The notes: generated from the letters alone by a model not told the origin. Positions 25,720-34,372 are shown, counted from the stretch's first letter. The stretch is 64,000 bases of DNA from Streptomyces rubradiris (GCF_016860525.1 NZ_BNEA01000015.1:620001-684000), one strand, 5' to 3'. Numbers and translations are program-made.

Positions 25720-27288
25720 ATGGCGGAGACGACGAAGACCAAGGGGAACCGGCCGCCGAAGGGCTTCCGGAGCGCCGAGCACGGCTGGCCGGAACTGCAT
25801 CGCATACCGCACCCGCGGCACCGGCTGCCGCTGCTCGGCGATGTGCTAGGCGCCGACCGGCACCGCCCGCTCCAGGACTCCCTGCGCCACGCCCGCGAGC
25901 TGGGCCCGATCTTCCGGCGCCGGGCCTTCGGCAACGAGTTCGTGCTGGTGTGGGGGGCACGGCTGGTCGCCGACCTCGCCGACGAGTCACGGTTCGCCAA
26001 GCACGTCGGGCTGGGCGTCGCCAACCTGCGGCCGGTGGCCGGGGACGGCCTGTTCACCGCCTACAACCACGAGCCCAACTGGCAGCTGGCGCACGACGTC
26101 CTCGCGCCCGGGTTCAGCCGGGAGGCCATGGAGGGCTACCACGGCATGATGCTGTCCGTGGCCGGCCGGCTCACCGACCACTGGGACCGGCGGCTGGCGG
26201 CCGGGCGCACGGTGGACGTGCCCGGTGACATGACCCGGCTGACCCTGGAGACCATCGCGCGGACCGGCTTCGGGCACGACTTCGGCTCCTTCGAACGCGA
26301 CCGGCCGCACCCGTTCGTCACCGCGATGATCGGCACCCTCGGCTACGCCCAGCGCCTCAACACCGTTCCCGTCCCGCTGGCCCCGCTGCTGCTGCGCACC
26401 GCGACCCGGCGCAACGCGGCCGACATGGCCTACCTGAACCGCACGGTGGACGAACTCGTGGCGGCCCGGCGCCGGTCCGGGGGCGGCAAGGGGGACCTGC
26501 TGGACCGCATGCTGGCCACCGCGCACCCGGAGACCGGGGAGCGGCTGTCCCCGCAGAACGTCCGCAAGCAGGTCATCACGTTCCTGGTGGCGGGCCACGA
26601 GACCACCTCGGGCGCGCTCTCCTTCGCCCTGTACTACCTCGCCCGGCACCCGGAGATCGCCGCCCGGGCCCGGGCCGAGGTGGACCGCGTCTGGGGCGAC
26701 ACCCCGCACCCCCGCTACGACCAGGTCGCCCGGCTGCGCTACGTGCGCCGGGTGCTGGACGAGTCGCTCAGGCTGTGGCCGACCGCGCCCGCCTTCGCCC
26801 GCGAGGCCCGCCAGGACACCGTCCTGGCCGGGGAGCATCCGATGCGCCGGGGCGCGTGGGCCCTGGTGCTGACGCCGATGCTGCACCGCGCGCCGGAGGT
26901 GTGGGGCCCGGACCCCGAGCGGTTCGACCCGGACCGCTTCACCCCGCAGGCCGTGCGCGCCCGTCCGCCGCACACCTTCAAGCCGTTCGGCACCGGGGCC
27001 CGGGCCTGCATCGGCCGGCAGTTCGCCCTGCACGAGGCGATCCTGGTCCTCGGCCTGCTGCTGCGCCGCTACGAGCTGCACACCGACCCCGGCTACCGCC
27101 TGACCGTCACCGAACGCCTGACACTCATGCCGGAGGGGCTGCGGCTACGGCTGGAACGACGACGCCGGCACCCCGAAGAGGCGCGGCGTACGGTCCCCCC
27201 GGACCAGGACGAACCCGCCGCACCCCGGCGGCATCAGCCACAGCCCCGGTCAGCGAGCCGCTGTCCAGTGCGCGGGGCGGGTGACTGA
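25720..27288 (+). CDS. BM3-like cytochrome P450 heme protein without reductase domain
   Basis: A 522-residue P450 closely resembling the heme domain of the CYP102 fusion 5.7 kb away. Both share the GDGLFTAYN-x-EPNW block, VITFL(V/I)AGHETTSG (here 291-298), ESLR as ExxR (348-351) and FGTGARACIGRQFALHEA with heme Cys430. The protein ends about 50 residues after the P450 fold in a Pro/Arg-rich tail, with no FMN or FAD domain, so it needs separate redox partners. ATG 25720 follows AAGGGGG. The tail overlaps the 3' end of the convergent pentapeptide-repeat gene by 39 bp. Divergent from a TetR gene. Confidence 0.93.
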   Translation: MAETTKTKGNRPPKGFRSAEHGWPELHRIPHPRHRLPLLGDVLGADRHRPLQDSLRHARELGPIFRRRAFGNEFVLVWGARLVADLADESRFAKHVGLGVANLRPVAGDGLFTAYNHEPNWQLAHDVLAPGFSREAMEGYHGMMLSVAGRLTDHWDRRLAAGRTVDVPGDMTRLTLETIARTGFGHDFGSFERDRPHPFVTAMIGTLGYAQRLNTVPVPLAPLLLRTATRRNAADMAYLNRTVDELVAARRRSGGGKGDLLDRMLATAHPETGERLSPQNVRKQVITFLVAGHETTSGALSFALYYLARHPEIAARARAEVDRVWGDTPHPRYDQVARLRYVRRVLDESLRLWPTAPAFAREARQDTVLAGEHPMRRGAWALVLTPMLHRAPEVWGPDPERFDPDRFTPQAVRARPPHTFKPFGTGARACIGRQFALHEAILVLGLLLRRYELHTDPGYRLTVTERLTLMPEGLRLRLERRRRHPEEARRTVPPDQDEPAAPRRHQPQPRSASRCPVRGAGD

Positions 27289-28098
27289 CCCCGGCAGACG
27301 CGTACCGGCGCCGCCCCGCGCGGCGTTCACCTGCGGCTGGGTGAGGAAGAAGGCCCCGGTCAGGTCCGCGTCGGTGAGATCGGCGTCCCGCAGGTCCGCG
27401 CCGATCAGATCCGCGTCGCGCAGGTCGGCCCCGGTGAGGTCGGCGGCGATGAGGTAGGCACCGCGCAGGCTCGCCCCGCGCAGATCGGCGCCCCTGAGCC
27501 GGGCGCCGATCAGGTCCGCGCCCCGCCGGTCCTTGCCCTTCGCCTTCCCCCTGCCCTTGCCGGTGGCACCGGCCCGGACCAGCTCGCTGGTGCGCAGCAG
27601 GAGCACGTTGACCTCCTGCCGGTGCGCGGCCACGTCCAGCGCGGCCAGCTCCTCGGGGCCCTGCCGGGTGAGCCGCTCGGTGTGCTCCAGGGCCGTGCGC
27701 AGCTCGGGGTGGACGGGTGCGGCGGCGGGCAGTCCCAGCGCCTCCGTCAGGTACCACAGCAGCTCGTGCAGCTGCCGGACGACCGGGAAGACGTCGAACA
27801 TGCGGCGCGCGTGCTCCTTCGGCCCGCCGCGCCAGTCCCGTCCGCCGAAGGTGACCTGGGACACCTTCTGCCCGGCGCCGAAGCAGTCGTAGACCGTGCA
27901 GCCGGTGAAGCCCTGCTGCCGCAGGCGGGCGTGGATGCCGCAGCGGTGGTCGTCCCGGAGGTTGGAGCAGGGGGTGCCCGCGGGCTTGTCCACCGCGAAG
28001 TCGGCGGAGCGGGCGAAGGGCAGGGCGACGCAGCACAGTCCGAAGCACTGTGCGCACTCGCCCCGCAGGTCGGCGGGGACGGTTGTCTTCTCCGGCAT
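27250..28098 (-). CDS. Cys-cluster/pentapeptide-repeat fusion protein
   Basis: A 282-residue protein with an unusual two-part layout. Residues 14-75 carry a cysteine cluster CAQCFGLCCVALPF...CSNLRDDHRCGIH...GCTVYDC, like the YkgJ-type CxxCxxCC metal-binding domain. A helical middle region follows (PVVRQLHELLWYLTEAL, HRQEVNVLLLRTSEL). Residues about 193-253 are tandem A(D/S)L pentapeptide repeats (RGADLIGARLRGADLRGASL onward), forming a right-handed quadrilateral helix. Pentapeptide-repeat proteins include DNA mimics that protect gyrase, but many have unknown roles. The ribosome-binding site is weak. Confidence 0.85.
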   Translation of the reverse strand: MPEKTTVPADLRGECAQCFGLCCVALPFARSADFAVDKPAGTPCSNLRDDHRCGIHARLRQQGFTGCTVYDCFGAGQKVSQVTFGGRDWRGGPKEHARRMFDVFPVVRQLHELLWYLTEALGLPAAAPVHPELRTALEHTERLTRQGPEELAALDVAAHRQEVNVLLLRTSELVRAGATGKGRGKAKGKDRRGADLIGARLRGADLRGASLRGAYLIAADLTGADLRDADLIGADLRDADLTDADLTGAFFLTQPQVNAARGGAGTRLPGSVTRPAHWTAAR

Positions 28099-28108
28099 GA
28101 CAACCAGC

Positions 28109-29353
28109 CTACTGACCTGCGAAAGCTCCCTGTCCGTCGCGTCGCCCGGCCACCCGCTCGACGGCGGCCCGCACCCGGTCCGCGCCGTCCTCCAGGGCCA
28201 TGTGGCGGGCGGCCCGCGCGGCGGCGGCCGCGTACGTCTGCCGGCCCGTCACCTCGGTGAGTGCCGCGGCGAGCCGTTCCACGGTGAGGCCGCGCAGCGG
28301 GACCGGGGCCGCGGCGGCGCCGAGCGCGGCGAGCCTGGCGGCCCAGAACGGCTGGTCGGCCGCGGCGGGTACGGCGACCGAGGGCACGGCGGCGCGCAGC
28401 GCGGCGGCGGTGGTGCCCGCCCCGGCGTGGTGGACGACGGCGGCCAGCCGCGGGAACAGCAGGGCGTGCGGCACCTCGCCGACGGTGAGCAGGTCGTCCC
28501 CGTCGGCGGCGAGCCCGGCCGCGCCCGACTGGAGGATGCCGCGCAGCCCCGCCCGGCGCAGCGCCGCCACGGCGATCTCGCTGAGCCGCTCGCCCTGCCC
28601 GGCGGCCATGCTGCCGAAGCCGACGAGGACCGGCCGGGGTCCGGCCCGCAGGAAGTCCTCCAGCGCGGCGGGCAGGCGTTCGCCGGTGCCCAGGTGGGGC
28701 TGGAAGGTGCCGGCGACCTCCAGGCCGGGCCGCCAGTCGGCGGGCCGGGGGACGAGGGCCGTGCTGAAGCCGTGCAGCACCGGCCAGTGCGCCCGTTCCC
28801 GGCGGCGGCGCATCGCGGCGGCGGTGAGCGGGGGCAGCCCGAGCCGCCGGCGCAGTTCGGCCACCGCCGGAGCGTAGATCCGGTCGGTCATGCGCAGCGC
28901 CAGCCGGCCGGCCGCCCGGTTGCCGGCCCGGCCCAGCGACCGGGCGCCCGCGACCACGGGCGGGAAGTCACCGGTGGGCGCGGTCGGCTGGAGGTACAGG
29001 CCGATACTGGGCAGGCCGGTGGCCTCGGCGAGATGCCAGCCGAGCGGGGCCGTGGTGGCCGACAACAGGAGCAGCTCGGTGTCGTCGGTGACCGCGTCGG
29101 CGAACCCCCGGCCGAGTTCCGTGACGAAGGCGGCGGCCGTGCGCATGAGGTCCCGTCGGCTCCCGGCCCCGCCGTGCGCCCGTGGATCGGCGGGCAGCGG
29201 CCGGAAACCCAGCCCGGCACCGCGGGCGAGGCCGGCGAAGCCGTCGGTGGCGGCCAGCGTCACCTGGTGCCCGGCGCGGGTCAGTGCGGCGCCCACGCCG
29301 GTGTAGGGCGCGACGTCACCGCGCGATCCGGCCGTGGCGATCAGGATTCTCAT
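28109..29353 (-). CDS. MGT/GT1-family glycosyltransferase
   Basis: A 414-residue GT-B glycosyltransferase. The N-terminal domain opens MRILIATAGSRGDVAPYTGVGAALTRAGH, the typical family-1 motif. The nucleotide-sugar domain has PVLVGFGSMAAG and the donor-binding block LLTVGEVPHALLFPRLAAVVHHAGAGTTAAAL followed by PAAADQPFWAARLAALG. Such enzymes glycosylate macrolides, flavonoids, sterols or other hydrophobic acceptors. ATG overlaps the stop of the TipAS-type MerR gene (ATGA), so both form one operon. A drug-inactivation role is plausible but unproven. Confidence 0.93.
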   Translation of the reverse strand: MRILIATAGSRGDVAPYTGVGAALTRAGHQVTLAATDGFAGLARGAGLGFRPLPADPRAHGGAGSRRDLMRTAAAFVTELGRGFADAVTDDTELLLLSATTAPLGWHLAEATGLPSIGLYLQPTAPTGDFPPVVAGARSLGRAGNRAAGRLALRMTDRIYAPAVAELRRRLGLPPLTAAAMRRRRERAHWPVLHGFSTALVPRPADWRPGLEVAGTFQPHLGTGERLPAALEDFLRAGPRPVLVGFGSMAAGQGERLSEIAVAALRRAGLRGILQSGAAGLAADGDDLLTVGEVPHALLFPRLAAVVHHAGAGTTAAALRAAVPSVAVPAAADQPFWAARLAALGAAAAPVPLRGLTVERLAAALTEVTGRQTYAAAAARAARHMALEDGADRVRAAVERVAGRRDGQGAFAGQ

Positions 29354-30150
29354 GGCTGCTCCTCGGGTTCCGGGCCGGCGGCTTCGCGGCGGGCGGCGTT
29401 GGCGTGGATCGCCTTGCTCACGTACGCGGCGAGGCCGGGCCGTTGCTGTGACGGCGGGACGAGGAGGGCGAAGGCGCGCGGGTCGGCGGCCAGGTCGTCG
29501 GCGACGCGCCGGTGGGTGTCCGGCGGGCAGGGGGTGAACCAGCGGGCCAGATGGCGGCGGTGTTCCTCGGCGAGGTCCATGGCCCGCTCTCCGTCGGCGG
29601 GTTCACCGGCGTCGAAGGCGGCGAGCAGGTCGGCCCGCCAGGCCGCGGCCTCGGCCATCAGCCGCCGCCAGTCCTCCTTGCTGTGGCCGGCCGCCCGTGC
29701 CATCGCCTCCCGGTACGCGGCCGAGTCCCGCCACTTCAGCTGCGCCTCGGTGGCGTAGCTGAGGTCGAAGGAGATCTCCCCGAAGACCTCGAAGCGCTCC
29801 TCGGGGCTGAGCCGCACCCCGGTGCGCTGCACTTCGATGGCCTGCTCGGCCACCTCCGCGAGCCGTTCGAGCCGGGCGATCTCCTCGCGCAGCAGGCGCT
29901 GGCGTTCCCTCAGATGGCCGAGTGCGTCGGCGTGCGGGTCGCGCAGGATGGCGGCGATCTCGTCGAGCGGGAAGCCCAGTTCCCGGTAGAAGAGGATCTG
30001 CTGGAGCCGGGCCAGGTCGGCGTCGCCGTAGCGGCGGTAGCCGGCGGGGCTGCGCTCGCCGGGCGAGAGCAGCCCCGTCCTGTCGTAGTGGTGCAGCGTC
30101 CGCACGGTCACCCCGGCGAACGCCGCGACCTGGCCCACCGAGTAGCCCAT
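29350..30150 (-). CDS. MerR-family regulator with TipAS drug-binding domain
   Basis: A 266-residue protein like TipAL. The MerR winged helix is at residues 1-70 (MGYSVGQVAAFAGVTVRTLHHYDRTGLLSPGERSPAGYRRYGDADL), with a dimerising helix to about 110. The C-terminal TipAS-like domain follows (SYATEAQLKWRDSAAYREAMARAAGHSKEDW, ARWFTPCPPDTHRRVADDLAADPRAFAL). TipAS domains bind thiopeptides and other ligands and convert the MerR part into an activator. The conserved YATEAQLKW segment is partly kept (SYATEAQLKW). ATG 30150 follows AAAGGGCGGG. Its operon partner is a glycosyltransferase. Confidence 0.93.
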   Translation of the reverse strand: MGYSVGQVAAFAGVTVRTLHHYDRTGLLSPGERSPAGYRRYGDADLARLQQILFYRELGFPLDEIAAILRDPHADALGHLRERQRLLREEIARLERLAEVAEQAIEVQRTGVRLSPEERFEVFGEISFDLSYATEAQLKWRDSAAYREAMARAAGHSKEDWRRLMAEAAAWRADLLAAFDAGEPADGERAMDLAEEHRRHLARWFTPCPPDTHRRVADDLAADPRAFALLVPPSQQRPGLAAYVSKAIHANAARREAAGPEPEEQP

Positions 30151-30185
30151 GTGCCCGCCCTTTCGTCCGGTCACAGGCTGCGGCC

Positions 30186-30204
30186 TGACGTAGGGGGAGG
30201 GTCA
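30186..30204. promoter_or_regulatory. Candidate MerR-type operator
   Basis: TGAC-N11-GTCA lies 36 bp upstream of the TipAS-type gene. On the minus strand the left arm is part of TTGACC, a -35-like hexamer, as in MerR-family promoters where the regulator binds inside an over-long spacer. No confident -10 was found at 19-bp spacing, so this is tentative. Confidence 0.4.
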
Positions 30205-30223
30205 AGCCGGTGCGGCCCGCCCG

Positions 30224-31522
30224 TCATGCCTCGTCGCGGACCAGGGACAGCAGCCGGTCCAGGACCCGGGGTGCCGTGCGCAGGCCGTCGTGCTCGTACT
30301 CGTTGGTGACCCAGGGGCGCAGGCCGCGGATGGCGGCGGCGGTCTCCAGGGAGTGGGTGGCGTCCACGAACATGTCGTCGTGGTAGACGGCGGCGGCGAC
30401 GGGGACCTCGTTGGCGGCGAGGCGGGCCGGGTCGTACAGCGGGCGCCAGTCGGTGCGGGCGGCGAGCAGGTCGGCGGTCTCGCGCAGGGGCCGCAGGGCG
30501 GGGTCGGCCTCGAACATCCAGGGGTGGACGGTCTCGCCGGTGAAGAGCACCGGGCCGTCCCCGGTGAGCGCCTTGGCAGCGTCGAACCGCGGGAACTCGG
30601 CGCGGACGCGTTCGGCGGCCCAGGCCGTGGGGCGGGCGTCCTGGCCGTAGATCGACTCGTGGACGAGGGCGTAGAGCGGGTGGGCGGCGTACGACAGCAG
30701 GGTCTGCGCCTGTTCCTGGAAGGCGTCGGACAGCTCGTGGCCGGCAGGAGTGCGCACGAAGGCGTCCTCCAGCAGCAGGTGCAGCCGGTGGCTGCCGTCG
30801 GTCGTGCCGAGCATCAGGCCGAGGGACTGGAACGCCTCCACGGTGAAGCGGTAGCCGTTCGGCAGGACCACGTCGTGGGTGAGGAGGTGGTCGGCGATCC
30901 GGCGGGCCCGTCGCACGTCCTCGGGATAGCGGTCGTAGTGGGCGGCGACCTTGCGCTCGATGCGCGGGTAGGCCGCCCGGTAGACGTCGTCGGCGTGGGC
31001 GTGCAGGGACGGCAGGCCGCCGGTGATCAGTGCGGTGTGCACGCCCTCGGGGGCGAGGGAGAGGTACGACACGGTGCAGAAGCCGCCGTAGCTCTGGCCG
31101 AGCACGGTCCACGGGGCGCCGCCGGTGAGGCGGGGGCGGATGGCCTCGCAGTCGCGGACGATGGAGTCGGCGCGGAAGTGGGTGAGGTAGTCGGCCTGGG
31201 CGGCGGGGCCGCCGCGCAGCGGGAGCGTCTGCCGGGTGGCGGGGGTGGAGCGGCCGGTGCCGCGCTGGTCGAGCAGCAGGACGCGGTACTCCTCCAGGGC
31301 CCGGTCGAGCCAGGACTGACGTCCGACGAAACGATTCGCCCCGAAGCCGGGGCCACCCGTGAGATACACCAGCCAGGGCAGGTCCTGCCCGGCCTTGCCG
31401 CTCGCCACCGCCTCGCGGGCGTACAGCTCGATGGTCTCGCCCCCCGGGTCGGCGTGGTCGAGGGGCACGGTGAAGTGGTGGTCGGTGAGGACGACGCCGG
31501 GCTGGCGGTAGCTGTGGCTCAA
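30224..31522 (-). CDS. Alpha/beta hydrolase, proline iminopeptidase-like
   Basis: A 432-residue hydrolase of the peptidase S33 type. Key elements: oxyanion-hole motif YLTGGPGFGANRFV, LLDQRGTGRSTP, nucleophile elbow GQSYGGF, a helical cap region, and a C-terminal His in NEYEHDGLR. GGPG and DQRGxGRS are standard for proline iminopeptidases. No signal peptide, so cytoplasmic. Start TTG 31522 is chosen because GGGAG lies 6 bases upstream and homologues begin near SHSYRQPGVVLTDHHF; an in-frame GTG at 31588 is the alternative. It runs toward the TipAS-type regulator gene (also minus strand). Confidence 0.85.
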   Translation of the reverse strand: MSHSYRQPGVVLTDHHFTVPLDHADPGGETIELYAREAVASGKAGQDLPWLVYLTGGPGFGANRFVGRQSWLDRALEEYRVLLLDQRGTGRSTPATRQTLPLRGGPAAQADYLTHFRADSIVRDCEAIRPRLTGGAPWTVLGQSYGGFCTVSYLSLAPEGVHTALITGGLPSLHAHADDVYRAAYPRIERKVAAHYDRYPEDVRRARRIADHLLTHDVVLPNGYRFTVEAFQSLGLMLGTTDGSHRLHLLLEDAFVRTPAGHELSDAFQEQAQTLLSYAAHPLYALVHESIYGQDARPTAWAAERVRAEFPRFDAAKALTGDGPVLFTGETVHPWMFEADPALRPLRETADLLAARTDWRPLYDPARLAANEVPVAAAVYHDDMFVDATHSLETAAAIRGLRPWVTNEYEHDGLRTAPRVLDRLLSLVRDEA

Positions 31523-31621
31523 CGGGTCTCCCGGAACGGGCGGTACGGACGCGTCCCAGTTCAGCACATGAGCGCGCGCGGGCCGCACCCCGGGATCACC
31601 GTTCGGACACCGGACGGGCGG

Positions 31622-32641
31622 TCAGCGCGCGACCAGGCTGGAGCGGCGCACCACCAGCTCCGGCTGGAGCACCACCCGGCGGTGCTCGTGGGCCCGCTCG
31701 CCCCGCTCGGTCTCCTCCAGCAGCAGTTCGGCGGCGAGGGTGCCCAGGGTGACGGCGGGCTGGCGTACGGAGGTGAGCGGGACGGCCGCCGCGGCGGCGA
31801 ACTCGATGTCGTCGTAGCCGACGATCGCCAGTTCGTCGGGGACGGCGACGCCCGCCGCGTACATGGCCTGGAGCAGGCCGAGGGCGAGCAGGTCGTTGGC
31901 GCAGAAGACGGCGGTGGGGCGGTCGGCGAGGCCGAGCAGCCGGGCGCCCGCGTCCCGGCCCGCGGCCACGTCGAGGCGTTCGGTGGGCAGTTCGCGCAGC
32001 GCCTCGGGCCCGAGCCCGGCCTCGGCGAGCGCGGACAGCGCGCCGGTGCGCCGGTCGCGGACCTGGTTCAGCCCGGGCGGCCCGCTGACGTAGGCGATGG
32101 AGCGGTGCCCGGCGTCCACCAGGTGGCGCACCGCGAGCGCGCCGCCCGCGATGTCGTCCACCGACACCGAGCACTCGGTGGTGCCCTCGGCGACCCGGTC
32201 GACCAGCACGAACGGGATGCCGTGCCGGCGGAAGGCGGCGATGTTGCGGCCGGTGGCGTCGGCCGGGGTCAGCAGCACGCCCCGCACCCGCTGTTCGGCG
32301 AAGAGCGAGAGGTACTCGGCCTCCTCGGCCGCGTCCTGGGCGCTGTTGCACACCATCACGCCCAGCCCGGCGTTCCGGGCGGCCCGTTCGGCGCCGCGGG
32401 CCACGTCCACGAAGAACGGGTTGCCCATGTCGAGCACGAGCAGCCCCATGATCCGGCTGCGGCCCGCCCGTAGCTGGCGCGCCGACTCGCTGCGGACGTA
32501 GCCGAGCCGGTCGATCGCGGACAGCACCCGGGCCCGGGTCTCGCTCGCCACGGTGTCCGGGCGGTTGATGACGTTGGACACCGTGCCCACGGACACTCCG
32601 GCGGCGCGGGCGACGTCCTTGATACCCACCGACTGGGCCAT
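31622..32641 (-). CDS. LacI-family regulator of the rhamnose cluster
   Basis: A 339-residue repressor. The LacI headpiece is at residues 6-50 (IKDVARAAGVSVGTVSNVINRPDTV) with the hinge region ESARQLRAGRSR. The periplasmic-binding-protein-like sugar domain follows (LGLLVLDMGNPFF-type opening, then IVGYDDIEF). It is the last gene of the minus-strand rhamnose operon, 54 bp after the BNR gene. Two LacI-type palindromes lie in the rhamnose divergent promoter region, so it very probably represses both arms and is released by L-rhamnose or a pathway intermediate. GGAGG lies 11 bases before the ATG. Confidence 0.93.
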   Translation of the reverse strand: MAQSVGIKDVARAAGVSVGTVSNVINRPDTVASETRARVLSAIDRLGYVRSESARQLRAGRSRIMGLLVLDMGNPFFVDVARGAERAARNAGLGVMVCNSAQDAAEEAEYLSLFAEQRVRGVLLTPADATGRNIAAFRRHGIPFVLVDRVAEGTTECSVSVDDIAGGALAVRHLVDAGHRSIAYVSGPPGLNQVRDRRTGALSALAEAGLGPEALRELPTERLDVAAGRDAGARLLGLADRPTAVFCANDLLALGLLQAMYAAGVAVPDELAIVGYDDIEFAAAAAVPLTSVRQPAVTLGTLAAELLLEETERGERAHEHRRVVLQPELVVRRSSLVAR

Positions 32642-32695
32642 CGGGTTTCGGACCTCCAGGGGACGGGATGCGGCGGGACGAGCCTCACATTACCG

Positions 32696-34033
32696 TCACG
32701 CGGGCAGGGCGAAGTCGGCCACGTACAGCGGTGAGGGCGTCGTACCGGCGGACTTCTCCTGGTACATGAACGACAGGACGCCGTCCGCCGCGATCCGGGT
32801 CTCGTCCACCACCACCTCGCCGAACGCGTTCAGCCCGGCGCCGTCGAACAGCAGCGCCCAGTCGGTGTACCCACGGGCCGCCGAGGCGGCGGCGATCCGG
32901 CCGCGGGGCAGCACGGCGTAGGCGTTGTCGTGGCGGTCCAGGACCAGCCTGGTGCGCTGGCTGGAGCGCAGCGGGACGGGGATCTCGGTCTTCAGCCAGG
33001 TGCCGGCGGCGGTCTTGCGCAGATGGTGGGCGCGGGCGTGGGCGGTGCGGGCCGCGGCGTAGCCGCCGGGCCGCGGGCCGAGGCGGACGGGGAGGTGGCT
33101 GACGACTCCGTGCGGCAGGCCGGCCGAGTCGGTGCACTGACTCTCCTGGTTCATCAGGCAGTGGTCCGGGCCCAGCGGGTCGACGACCAGGCCGGGGTCG
33201 GTGACGCGGACCCGGTCCGGCCCGCCGGTGGTGCCCACCACGGTGCCCGCGTCGTCGCGCCAGGTCCGGCCGCGGTCGTCGGACGTGACGTAGCCGGTGT
33301 CGTGGTTGGTCAGTCCGCCGCCGTCGGCGAGGACGGCCGGGTCCCGCTCCCGCCAGGTGAACAGGGCGTGCAGCCGGCCGCGCCGGTCGTAGTCGAGGCC
33401 GTGCAGGTACATGCTGCGGGCGGTGCTGGAGCCGTGCGCGCTGGTGTACGTGCCGGTGGCGCCGGACCACTCCCCCAGCGCGGTCCACCGGGAACCGTCG
33501 TACTCCGCGAGGGCGTTGCGGCCGTTCCCGGAGACGCCGGCCCGGTAGGACAGCTGGAGCCGGCCCTCGGGGGTGGTGAGGAACTGCGGGTAGGTGAACC
33601 GCTCGGTGAGCGGCAGGCCGTCCAGGGTGGTCCGTACGGCACCGAAGGCGGACGGGCCCCAGGCGGTGCCGGAGGGATCGTCAAGGAGTCCGGCGACGGA
33701 CTTGACGTAGTGGAAGCCGTCGCTGTGGGAGTCGAGGTTCAGGTGCAGGCGGCCGTCCACCGGGGAGACGCCCATGCAGATGACGTTGTGGGAGTCGTCG
33801 GCCTTCAGCCGGTGGGGCAGGGTGACGGCCGTCCAGGCGGCGGTGCCGAGCGCGCGGCGGGCCACGACCGCCTCGCGGCTCGCCGTGTACCAGACGGCGT
33901 ACTGGTGGCCGCCGTGGGTCAGCAGGCCGTGTTTCTGGAAGGAGTTGGTGTTGACCAGGCCGTCGTAGGAGACGAAGTACAGGGCGCGGGCGTCCAGTCG
34001 GGTGCGGGCCGGTCCGGTCAGCGAGGGTCTCAT
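32696..34033 (-). CDS. BNR_4-type beta-propeller protein in rhamnose operon
   Basis: A 445-residue protein of the BNR-repeat (BNR_4) family. Conserved stretches include QKHGLLTHGGHQYAVWYT, DDSHNVICMGVSPVDGRLHL, SHSDGFHYVKS, TYPQFLTTPEGRLQLSYRAG and YLHGLDYDRRGRLHALFTWRE. Known relatives are seven-bladed propellers acting on rhamnose-containing polymers (ulvan lyases, rhamnosidases or lyases cleaving Rha-GlcA linkages). No signal peptide is present, so it would act in the cytoplasm on imported oligosaccharides. GGGAG precedes ATG 34033 by 8 bases. It follows rhaM by 18 bp in the same operon. A rhamnosidase/rhamnose-releasing lyase role is inferred. Confidence 0.82.
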   Translation of the reverse strand: MRPSLTGPARTRLDARALYFVSYDGLVNTNSFQKHGLLTHGGHQYAVWYTASREAVVARRALGTAAWTAVTLPHRLKADDSHNVICMGVSPVDGRLHLNLDSHSDGFHYVKSVAGLLDDPSGTAWGPSAFGAVRTTLDGLPLTERFTYPQFLTTPEGRLQLSYRAGVSGNGRNALAEYDGSRWTALGEWSGATGTYTSAHGSSTARSMYLHGLDYDRRGRLHALFTWRERDPAVLADGGGLTNHDTGYVTSDDRGRTWRDDAGTVVGTTGGPDRVRVTDPGLVVDPLGPDHCLMNQESQCTDSAGLPHGVVSHLPVRLGPRPGGYAAARTAHARAHHLRKTAAGTWLKTEIPVPLRSSQRTRLVLDRHDNAYAVLPRGRIAAASAARGYTDWALLFDGAGLNAFGEVVVDETRIAADGVLSFMYQEKSAGTTPSPLYVADFALPA

Positions 34034-34051
34034 CCGCGTGGCTCCCGGACT

Positions 34052-34372
34052 TCAGGCGAGGTGGAACACTTCGGTGAGCGGTCGCATGGCCTCGTCGGGC
34101 CGGGTGCCGTCCAGGGATTCGAAGAAGGGCGCCATCTCCCGCTGCCAGCGGGCGTTGACCTCGGTGGCGGCCATGCCGGCCTGGGCGGCGGCGAAGTCCT
34201 CGGTCTCCAGGTAGCCGACGAGCAGGCCGTCCTCGCGCAGGAACAGCGAGTAGTTGTGCCAGCCGGCCGCCTTCAGGGCGTCGAGCATCTCCGGCCAGAC
34301 GGCCGCGTGCCGCGCCCGGTACTCCGCGAGCCGGTCCGTCCTGACCTTCAGCAGGAAGCACACGCGCTGCAT
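34052..34372 (-). CDS. rhaM: L-rhamnose mutarotase
   Basis: A 106-residue protein of the RhaM family, which interconverts alpha- and beta-L-rhamnopyranose to feed the isomerase. The sequence is nearly textbook: MQRVCFLLKVRTDRLAEYRARHAAVWPEMLDALKAAGWHNYSLFL, with the conserved His in RHAAVWPEM and the Trp-His-Asn-Tyr motif, plus GYLETEDF. The length matches the 104-residue E. coli protein. GGAG lies 7 bases upstream of the ATG. It sits 17 bp after the binding-protein gene. Confidence 0.95.
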   Translation of the reverse strand: MQRVCFLLKVRTDRLAEYRARHAAVWPEMLDALKAAGWHNYSLFLREDGLLVGYLETEDFAAAQAGMAATEVNARWQREMAPFFESLDGTRPDEAMRPLTEVFHLA

